Assembly (NCBI RefSeq): GCF_003001815.1
Contig: NZ_PVMZ01000024.1
Location: forward strand, 1 to 64,000
Direction: 5' to 3'
DNA from: Actinoplanes italicus
GTDB taxonomy: Bacteria > Actinomycetota > Actinomycetes > Mycobacteriales > Micromonosporaceae
Length of the DNA: 64,000 nucleotides
A program made the translations under genes and the position numbers. Below, in pieces: positions 57,628 through 64,000 of this stretch. The first letter of the stretch is position 1, and each line of letters begins with the position of its first letter. The notes beneath the pieces are model-generated. The model did not search any database, was not told where the DNA came from, and saw only the letters and a list, made by a program, of their open reading frames with translations.

Positions 57628-58812
57628 ATGCCCGCTGTGGCCTCCGAACAACCGTCCGCCCTCAAGTCGGTGCTGCGCGCGACATACGTACGCCGCCTTC
57701 TCGTCTTCAGCCAGACCGGCCGCCTGCCGATGGCAGCCGCCCCGCTGGCTCTTCTGCTCTTCGCCCGTGAGGAACACGGCCTTGCCGTCGCCGGGTTGGT
57801 CGTGGCCGCTTACACGGCCGGCATGGCGGTCAGCGCGCCCCTGCTGGCCCGCATCGTCGACCGGTGGCGGCAACCGCCGGTGCTGTGGGCGTCCGCGCTG
57901 TTGTCCGCCGTCGGGTTCGTGGCGGTGGCGGTCAGTGGGCACGGCCTGCCCGTCATGATCGTCGGCGCGGTGCTCGCCGGGTTGGGCACGCCGCCGCTGG
58001 AGGCCTGCCTGCGGGCCCTGTGGCCGATGCTGGTGCCGCCCGAGAGGGTGGCCGCCGCGTACTCGCTCGACCTTGCCGTCCAGGAGGTCATCTACGTGAC
58101 CGGGCCGCTGGTGACGCTCGCCGCGGTGGGGCTCGCGGGCCCGGCAGCGGGCCTGTTCGCCGCCGCGGTGTTCCAGCTCGCCGGGGTCGCCGGGTTCGCA
58201 CTGACGCCGGTCGTCCGCACCTGGCGCGGTGAGGCGGGGGAGCGCCATTGGGCCGGGCCTCTGCGCGTACCCAAATTCGTGGTGATCGTCGCCGGGGTGA
58301 TTTTCGCCGGTGCCGCCGTGGGAAGCCTTCCGGTGATCGTCACCGGCTATGCCGAGGCGGCCGGAAGCCGATCGCTGAGCGGATGGCTGCTGGCCGCGCA
58401 GGCGGCCGGGGCACTCATCGGCGGCCTGCTCTACACGCGTGCCACACCGGGCGGGCCCGGCCGGCTGCCGCTGACGGCGGCGGTCTTCGCGGCCGGATAC
58501 GTGCCGTTGCTGCTGGTCCCGGAGCCGGTGCCGATGGCGGCGCTGCTCGCGGTGAGCGGGCTGTCGCTGCCGCCGCTGCTCACCGCGGTGTTCCTGACCG
58601 TCGACCGGCTGACTCCGGCGGGGGCGGCGGTCGAGGCGTTCGCCTGGATCATCACCGCGTTCACCGTGGGCAGTGCGGCGGGTGCCGCGGTGACCGGTCC
58701 GCTCGTTTCCGAGAGCTTGCGGTACGGCTTCGCGTTCGCTCCGCTGTCGGGCGCCCTGGCGGTGGCCGCCATGGCGATCGTCGCGCTGCCCACCCGAAAA
58801 GCGGCGCGTTAG
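57628..58812 (+). CDS. MFS transporter
   Basis: The 394-aa protein has about twelve membrane helices, and the loop LLARIVDRWRQPP after helix 2 matches the MFS A-motif region. It resembles small-molecule or drug efflux MFS proteins of actinobacteria; the substrate is unknown. The ATG follows a GGGAGCG site. The last three bases overlap the convergent SUMF1-like gene. Confidence 0.85.
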   Translation: MPAVASEQPSALKSVLRATYVRRLLVFSQTGRLPMAAAPLALLLFAREEHGLAVAGLVVAAYTAGMAVSAPLLARIVDRWRQPPVLWASALLSAVGFVAVAVSGHGLPVMIVGAVLAGLGTPPLEACLRALWPMLVPPERVAAAYSLDLAVQEVIYVTGPLVTLAAVGLAGPAAGLFAAAVFQLAGVAGFALTPVVRTWRGEAGERHWAGPLRVPKFVVIVAGVIFAGAAVGSLPVIVTGYAEAAGSRSLSGWLLAAQAAGALIGGLLYTRATPGGPGRLPLTAAVFAAGYVPLLLVPEPVPMAALLAVSGLSLPPLLTAVFLTVDRLTPAGAAVEAFAWIITAFTVGSAAGAAVTGPLVSESLRYGFAFAPLSGALAVAAMAIVALPTRKAAR

Positions 58813-59570
58813 GACGGCTGCCGGGTCCGGGCGACGCGGAAACCGACGTCGTCCAGGCACAGGGTCGGGTGGCTGCGCCGGCGTACCGAGGCCCGGCAGC
58901 TCCAGTGCTCGTCGAACCATCCACCGCCGCGCAGTACCCGGTAGCTGCCGTACACCTGCGGGTCGTAGAAGTCCCAGCACCACTCCCACACGTTGCCCAG
59001 CATGTCGTGCAACCCCCACGCGTTGGGCAGCAGCGCGCCCACCTCGTGCGGCCGCTCGCCGGAGTTGCCGCGATGCCACGCGACCTCGTCGAGCGGGCCA
59101 TGACGCGGCCCGTCAGTCCCGGCCCGGCACGCGTGCTCCCACTCGGCCTCGGTGGGCAGCCGGTAGCCGTCGGCGGTGCGATCCCAGACGACGCTGTCGC
59201 GGATGTCGCCGCCCGGCAGCAGACGATCCTCAGGCGGCAGCCGGTGGTTGCGCTCGATCGGCCCGCCGGGCGACAGCGAACCCGGCCGCAACCAGGATTT
59301 CTCGGGTTCCGAGGAGGTCAGCTGGTAGGCCGGTGCCAGACCGTCGCGGCGGGACAGCGCGTTGCAGAATCGCACGGCGTCCCACCAGGACACCGAGGCG
59401 ACCGGCAGCCCGTCGCCCGGGGGGCCGCTCGGGTGCGAGCCGGTGACCTCGGCGAAGAGTGCCCGTGTCACCGGCACGGCGGCCAACTGGAACGGCCGGA
59501 CCTCGACGGCCCACTGACGCTGGGTGCGGCGATCGGAGAGGACGACCTCGCCCGCCGGAACATCGATCAT
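58809..59570 (-). CDS. SUMF1/FGE-sulfatase-domain protein
   Basis: The 253-aa protein has the formylglycine-generating-enzyme fold: GYRLPTEAEWEHACRAG, NAWGLHDMLGNVWEW and RVLRGGGWFDEHWSCRASVRR. True FGE needs two C-terminal active-site cysteines, and here only the SCRAS cysteine fits, with LCLDD slightly later. It may instead be an EgtB/SUMF1-like binding or oxidase domain. No sulfatase gene is nearby. The ATG at 59570 starts at the conserved MIDVPAGEV. Confidence 0.82.
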   Translation of the reverse strand: MIDVPAGEVVLSDRRTQRQWAVEVRPFQLAAVPVTRALFAEVTGSHPSGPPGDGLPVASVSWWDAVRFCNALSRRDGLAPAYQLTSSEPEKSWLRPGSLSPGGPIERNHRLPPEDRLLPGGDIRDSVVWDRTADGYRLPTEAEWEHACRAGTDGPRHGPLDEVAWHRGNSGERPHEVGALLPNAWGLHDMLGNVWEWCWDFYDPQVYGSYRVLRGGGWFDEHWSCRASVRRRSHPTLCLDDVGFRVARTRQPS

Positions 59571-59619
59571 GGAGCCGCCGATTTTAGCCCGACGCGGGCC
59601 GGCAGCGCGAGATCAGTGT

Positions 59620-59657
59620 TTGACCTGGAGCGCGCTCCAGGTCATAGCGTCGAACCC
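59620..59657 (+). promoter_or_regulatory. MerR-type promoter with perfect palindrome, leaderless
   Basis: TTGACC (-35, 59620-59625) and TAGCGT (-10, 59645-59650) are 19 bp apart, the stretched spacing typical of MerR-activated promoters. The spacer is filled by a 22-bp perfect palindrome at 59622-59643 with arms GACCTGGAG and CTCCAGGTC around CGCG. The -10 box ends seven bases before the ATG at 59658. No MerR gene lies in the window. Confidence 0.75.
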
Positions 59658-60683
59658 ATGAGCGAAACGCGTATCGGAACCATCGAACTCGGACGTACCG
59701 GCCAGCAGGTCAGCAGCCTGGCCCTCGGGGCGATGCAGATGGGCAGCGCCACCGCGGAGCCCGAGGCGGTACGGATCCTCGACCGCTACCGGGAGCTGGG
59801 CGGGTCGTTCATCGACACCGCGGACTGCTACGAGTGGTGGTCGACTCCCGGCAGCCGGGGCGGTGAGAGCGAGGAGCTGCTGGGCCGCTGGATGCGCGAG
59901 CGCGGGAACCGGGACGAGATCTTCCTCGCGACGAAGGGCACCGCCCTGCCCGCCTACTCGCCCGGTCTGTGGTCGGCGGACGGCACCGCGAACTGGGAGC
60001 TGGCCCGGCAGACGTTCGCCGGTGCGGGCGCCGACACCGTGCGGCACGCGCTGGACGGCAGCCTGCGGCGCCTCGGCGTGGATCACGTCGACCTGTACTA
60101 CGTGCACGTCGACGACCGGTCGACGCCGCTGGAGGAGACCCTCGAGGCGCTGGCCGGGCTGGTCACCGCCGGCAAGGTGCGCCACCTGGGCTGGTCGAAC
60201 GTGCGGACCTGGCGGCTGGAGCGGATCCGGCAGCTGTGCGACCGGTACGGCTGGCCGGCACCCGTGGCCCTGCAGCAGCAGCACTCCTACCTGCGGCGCC
60301 GGGCCGGACTGAACCATGCGTCGATCGTCGACGACGAGCAGCTGGACTACCTGACCGAGCACCGCGACCTGACGCTGGTCGCCTACTCGCCGATCGTGAA
60401 GGGCATCTACGACGATCCGGCACGGCGGGCCGAGCACTGGATGATGGAGTCCTATGCCGGGCCGGACGCCGATGCCCGCCTGGAGGCGGTCACGGGGCTC
60501 GCCGCCGAGCTGGGCGTGACGCCGAACCAGGTGGTGCTGGCTTGGCTGCTGCACCAGTCGACGCCGCCGGTGCTGCCGCTGATCGGTCCGCGCACCCCCG
60601 AGCAGTTCGAGAACCTGGTGCCCGCCCTGGGCATCAAGCTCGACGGCGCCTATCTGAAGCGCCTGGATGAGGCCGGAGCCTGA
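59658..60683 (+). CDS. Aldo/keto reductase
   Basis: The 341-aa protein has the AKR fold: LGAMQMG, FIDTADCYEWW (catalytic Asp and Tyr), the lysine in FLATKGT and the histidine in YYVHVDD, then VALQQQHSYL and PLIGPRTPEQFENL at the NADPH site. It reduces aldehydes or ketones in the cytoplasm. Its promoter carries a MerR-type site, so it is probably induced by a reactive or toxic compound. It ends 56 bp before the chemoreceptor. Confidence 0.88.
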   Translation: MSETRIGTIELGRTGQQVSSLALGAMQMGSATAEPEAVRILDRYRELGGSFIDTADCYEWWSTPGSRGGESEELLGRWMRERGNRDEIFLATKGTALPAYSPGLWSADGTANWELARQTFAGAGADTVRHALDGSLRRLGVDHVDLYYVHVDDRSTPLEETLEALAGLVTAGKVRHLGWSNVRTWRLERIRQLCDRYGWPAPVALQQQHSYLRRRAGLNHASIVDDEQLDYLTEHRDLTLVAYSPIVKGIYDDPARRAEHWMMESYAGPDADARLEAVTGLAAELGVTPNQVVLAWLLHQSTPPVLPLIGPRTPEQFENLVPALGIKLDGAYLKRLDEAGA

Positions 60684-60739
60684 GGATTTCCAGGTTTGGG
60701 CGGGTGATTCGGTATTAGCTGGACACCAGGGGGTGTCCG

Positions 60740-62341
60740 ATGGCGCGCAAGGGTGGGTGGGCCGACCTGCCGGTCATGGTCAAGGTGCTGTGCGCGGTGT
60801 TCGTCGCCGCGCTCGCCGCGGCCCTGGCCGGCGGCGTCGGCATCATGAAGCTGGCCGACGTCGATGACGCGGGCGGCGGGATCTACGAGCGCAACCTGCT
60901 CCCGATCAGCGAACTCGCGGAGATCGACGGGTTGTCCAACGAGATCCGCGCGACCGTCCTGCGACATGTCATCACTACCACCCCGTCCGAGATGCAGGCT
61001 CGTGAGCAGGAGATCGCCGGGTTCCGTGAGGAGCTGGAGAGCCTGTGGGCCGATTATTCGTCGGGGCAGGGCACCGCCGAGGAGCAGAGTGCCAGGCAGG
61101 AGTTCCGCGCGGCGCTCGATCGGATGTACGAGGCGGCCGACGACGAGGTGCTGCCCGTGAGCCGGGCCGGGCAGGCCGAGCGGGCGGCCAAGGCCGAGGC
61201 GGAGATCTTCGACCCGGCCTTCGACAAGGTGAGCGCGGCCCTCGGGAGCCTCGACGAGTTGGAGACGGAGCAGGCGACGGCGAGCGCCGAGCAGGCGCAT
61301 GGCACCTACGTGTCGGGCCGGACTCTTCTGATCGTGATCCTGGTGACCGGCCTCGCCCTGGCGCTGGCCGTCGGCTTCTTCGTGGCCCGGTCGGTCAGCG
61401 GCCCGCTGGCCAAGGTCGTGGTGGCGCTGCGCCGGGTCGAGCAGGGCGACCTGACGACGATCGTGGACTTGGACTCGCGTGACGAGCTGGGCCAGCTGGC
61501 CGGCACCCTGAACGCGACGACCGGCCGGCTTCGGTCGGTGATCGGCGGCGACATGTCCAAGACCGCGGCGAGCCTGTCCGCGGCGGCCGAGGAGCTGGCC
61601 GCCGTCAGCGCCCAGCTGCAGGCCGGCGCGGGTGACGCCGCCACGAAGGCGACCAGCGCGTCGCACGCCTCCGAGGAGGTCAACTCGGGCGTGCAGTCGA
61701 TCGCCGCGGGAGCCGAGGAGATGAGCGCCTCGATCACCGAGATCGCCTCGAACGCCGGTCAGGCCGCGCAGGTGGCGGCGAAGGCGATGTCGGTGGCCGA
61801 GCGCACCAACGCGCAGGTCGCCGAACTGGGCGAGGCCAGCGCGGAGATCGGCGAGGTGGTCAAGCTGATCACCAGCATCGCCGAGCAGACGAACCTGCTG
61901 GCCCTGAACGCGACGATCGAGGCTGCCCGGGCCGGCGAGCTGGGCAAGGGCTTCGCCGTGGTGGCCGGTGAGGTGAAGGAGCTGGCGCAGCAGACCGCGA
62001 AGGCGACCGAGGAGATCACCGCCCGGATCGGGGCCATCCAGTCGTCCAGCGGTGCGGCGGCCTCGGCGATCGCGGAGATCACCGAGGTGATCGGACTGAT
62101 CGGGGACTACACGACGACGATCGCGTCAGCGGTGGAGCAGCAGACCGCGACGACGACCGAGATGAGCCGCTCGGTGGCGGACGCCGCCGGGAACAGTGGG
62201 GACGTGGCTCGTACCATCTCGGGGGTCGCCGATGTCGCCGCCTCGACCGCGGAAGGAGCCCGGACCACGCAGCAGGCCGCGGACGAGCTGACCCGGCTGG
62301 CCTCCGAGCTGAACGCGATCGTCGGCGGCTTCCGGCACTGA
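60740..62341 (+). CDS. Methyl-accepting chemotaxis protein
   Basis: The 533-aa receptor has an N-terminal membrane segment, a helical four-helix-bundle sensor (about residues 40-190) and a second membrane segment (LLIVILVTGLALALAVGFFV). A HAMP domain follows, then a signalling domain with the conserved hairpin tip EQTNLLALNATIEAARAGE. It signals to a CheA kinase elsewhere in the genome and implies motility. The convergent GGDEF-EAL gene ends four bases away. Confidence 0.92.
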   Translation: MARKGGWADLPVMVKVLCAVFVAALAAALAGGVGIMKLADVDDAGGGIYERNLLPISELAEIDGLSNEIRATVLRHVITTTPSEMQAREQEIAGFREELESLWADYSSGQGTAEEQSARQEFRAALDRMYEAADDEVLPVSRAGQAERAAKAEAEIFDPAFDKVSAALGSLDELETEQATASAEQAHGTYVSGRTLLIVILVTGLALALAVGFFVARSVSGPLAKVVVALRRVEQGDLTTIVDLDSRDELGQLAGTLNATTGRLRSVIGGDMSKTAASLSAAAEELAAVSAQLQAGAGDAATKATSASHASEEVNSGVQSIAAGAEEMSASITEIASNAGQAAQVAAKAMSVAERTNAQVAELGEASAEIGEVVKLITSIAEQTNLLALNATIEAARAGELGKGFAVVAGEVKELAQQTAKATEEITARIGAIQSSSGAAASAIAEITEVIGLIGDYTTTIASAVEQQTATTTEMSRSVADAAGNSGDVARTISGVADVAASTAEGARTTQQAADELTRLASELNAIVGGFRH

Positions 62342-62345
62342 GACG

Positions 62346-64000
62346 TCAGGCGGTGACCGTGGACGGGGCGGTGAGCATCTCGAGGATGCCGTCGCCGTCG
62401 ACCGGGTGGGCCAGCAGGTAACCCTGCGCGTACTCGCAGCCCAGCTCGGCGAGGACGGTCAGGTCGGCGTCGTCGTCGACGCCCTCGGCCAGCGACGTCA
62501 TGCCGAGCGCGTGTGCCATGCCGATCATGGCGTCGGCCAGGGCTCGGCGGGCGGGGTCGGCGGCGATCCCGTTCACGAACGTGTGGTCGATCTTGACGGT
62601 GTCCCAGGCGTGGTCGGCGACGCGGGCCATCGACGAGTAGCCGGTGCCGAAGTCGTCGACGGCGATCCGCACACCGGCGCGGCGCAGCGGGCCGAGGGCG
62701 GCTTCGACGGTCTCGGGCATGGCCAGGCCCATCTCGGTAAGCTCCAGGGTGAGCGCGGTGGACGGGGTGCCGGCCTGTTTCAGGGCGGCCAGGACCACCT
62801 CGGCGGTGGTGGTGTCGAGCTGGCGCGGCGACAGGTTGACCGCGATCGGCACCCACCGGCCGGTCTGGTTGTACCAGGTGCGCTGCTCGTGCAGGGACTG
62901 CTCCAGAACGACCGAGAACAGCCTCGCGACCGTGCCGGTGGCCTCGGCGACCGGGATGAACGCGGCCGGCGGCAGGATGCCCTCGGTGGGATGCTGCCAG
63001 CGGGCCAGGGCCTCCACCGAACTGAGGCTGCCGTCGTCGACCCGGAAGACCGGCTGGTAGACGCAGAACAGCTCACCCTGGTGGGTCAGCGCCCTGCGGA
63101 AGTCGGCGTCGCGCCGCAGCCGCTGCGTGGCCTCGGTGCGGCTCTGCACGTCGAAGCGGACCATCCGGCCGCGGCCGGCGGCTTTGGCCTGGTACATCGC
63201 GGTGTCGGCGTCCTGCAGCAGGGCCTCGGGGTCGGCGTTGAGCTGGTCGGTGGTGCGCAGCCCGATCGACAGGGAGGCGAAGAACTCGCTGCCGTCGGCG
63301 AGCCGCATCGGCCGGCCGAGCTCGGCGGCGACCCGGTCGGCCACGGCGGAGGCCTCGTCCTCGGTGACCGACGGCATCAGGATGACGAACTCGTCACCGC
63401 CGAGCCGGCAGGCGACGTCGTGCGGGCGGACCGCGCCGCGCAGCCGGTTCGCGATGGCGACGAGCAACTGGTCCCCGGCGTCGTGGCCGAGGCTGTCGTT
63501 GACGTTCTTGAAGTGGTCGAGGTCGCAGAAGAGCAGGCCGACGCGGGCCGTGCCGCCGACCGGCAGCGAGGCCAGCGCGAGCGCGAGACGGTCCATGAGC
63601 AGGGCCCGGTTGGCCAGGCCGGTCAGCGCGTCGTGCCCGACCCGGCGGGCCAGGTCGTGGATCGGGGCGATCAGCCGCAGCGCGACCAGCACGACCGACG
63701 CCCAGGCGCCGATCACCAGTGGCAGGTCGTCGGCCGGTTCCCAGAACAGTTGCACGCTGGGCAGCAGCAGGGCGGCGCCGAACAGGGTGACCGCACGGGT
63801 CACGGTGAGCATGCTGACGATCGAGCGGCGCGGTGTGGTGTAGACCATCGACGGGTGCAGGCCGGCCGTGGCGACCAGGATCGGCATGGCCATCCATCCG
63901 AGGTCGATCAGCATGCCCTCGACGTACGTGCCGGTGAGGCTCTGATGGGTGTAAAGGGCGTCCGACACGAACCAGGCGATCAGCCCGCCGAGCAGCCAGC
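62346..64000 (-). CDS. Membrane GGDEF-EAL cyclic-di-GMP protein (5' end beyond window)
   Basis: At least 551 residues are visible and the frame stays open to the window edge, where it continues as membrane sequence, so the true start lies outside. Two or three helices are seen, then GGDEF with intact LGGDEFV and DALTGLANRA, and EAL with EALARW, VAVNLSPRQLD, DDFGTGYSS and KIDHTFV. The usual AEGVE is AEGVDDD here. Both domains look largely complete. Confidence 0.9.
   Translation of the reverse strand, partial: WLLGGLIAWFVSDALYTHQSLTGTYVEGMLIDLGWMAMPILVATAGLHPSMVYTTPRRSIVSMLTVTRAVTLFGAALLLPSVQLFWEPADDLPLVIGAWASVVLVALRLIAPIHDLARRVGHDALTGLANRALLMDRLALALASLPVGGTARVGLLFCDLDHFKNVNDSLGHDAGDQLLVAIANRLRGAVRPHDVACRLGGDEFVILMPSVTEDEASAVADRVAAELGRPMRLADGSEFFASLSIGLRTTDQLNADPEALLQDADTAMYQAKAAGRGRMVRFDVQSRTEATQRLRRDADFRRALTHQGELFCVYQPVFRVDDGSLSSVEALARWQHPTEGILPPAAFIPVAEATGTVARLFSVVLEQSLHEQRTWYNQTGRWVPIAVNLSPRQLDTTTAEVVLAALKQAGTPSTALTLELTEMGLAMPETVEAALGPLRRAGVRIAVDDFGTGYSSMARVADHAWDTVKIDHTFVNGIAADPARRALADAMIGMAHALGMTSLAEGVDDDADLTVLAELGCEYAQGYLLAHPVDGDGILEMLTAPSTVTA

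Noticed and set aside
1..64000. tRNA, rRNA, prophage or transposon genes
   Set aside because: I looked for tRNA-like cloverleaf sequences, rRNA core motifs, integrases and transposases and saw none; a tRNAscan and ISfinder search would be needed to be certain.

Overview
The window is very GC-rich, uses GTG and TTG starts freely, and is packed with actinobacterial families: STAND/LuxR regulators, an ANTAR protein, LCP, DUF2752, 2-methylisoborneol genes and a Family 2B encapsulin. A chemoreceptor and two GGDEF-EAL proteins point to a motile filamentous actinomycete. A Micromonosporaceae member such as Actinoplanes fits best, but this is inferred from gene content only. No rRNA, tRNA, CRISPR array, transposase or phage gene was seen.

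Layout. 1-7229: a compact biosynthetic locus. A DHQ synthase II-like plus aldolase pair (3-amino-4-hydroxybenzoate type) is followed by a PaaK-like adenylating enzyme, a flavin monooxygenase, a short LuxR regulator and a P450. 7240-10891: MazG-like protein, a nine-copy 61-bp repeat array, an LCP protein, and a CMD-DUF1801 fusion. 11040-15930: a STAND regulator, a lipoprotein and a secreted lectin/beta-helix protein. 16118-20699: a winged-helix protein coupled to a double-ATPase HerA-like protein, then a voltage-gated channel with a calcium-type loop. 20788-23787: alkaline phosphatase, GH43 arabinanase and an unknown protein. 23907-30606: a tightly overlapping operon for a sulfonate/nitrate-type ABC importer, a two-cluster ferredoxin and an AprA/FrdA-like flavoprotein, under a GntR regulator. 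30836-31905: TetR plus thioesterase. 32262-35613: the 2-MIB operon (encapsulin, terpene synthase, GPP methyltransferase). 35787-46742: housekeeping, signalling and regulatory genes (VOC, SRPBCC, LuxR, hydrolase, GGDEF-EAL, STAS, ANTAR-GAF, PadR pair). 46850-47973: gene-poor repeat DNA. 47974-59570: Mrr-like protein, Asp23, PilZ, a PfkB pseudogene, RDD, DUF2752, a pseudokinase, SelO, a MocR/EamA divergent pair, MFS and a SUMF1-like protein. 59658-64000: a MerR-type-controlled aldo/keto reductase, a chemoreceptor and a second GGDEF-EAL protein running off the window.

Three features run through the whole window. First, tandem repeats occur at eight or more places. Inside genes their periods are multiples of three (18, 24, 30, 33 bp); outside genes they are not (29, 35, 61, 125 bp). 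Second, many genes appear leaderless, with a TAnnnT box ending 5-8 bases before the start codon. Third, neighbouring same-strand genes are usually coupled by ATGA/GTGA overlaps.

The observations most worth following are the small aminohydroxybenzoate locus, the substrate-binding protein with a NosL-like tail beside a flavoprotein-HEAT fusion, the HerA-type two-gene module next to an unusual ion channel, and the minisatellite expansion inside coding genes.
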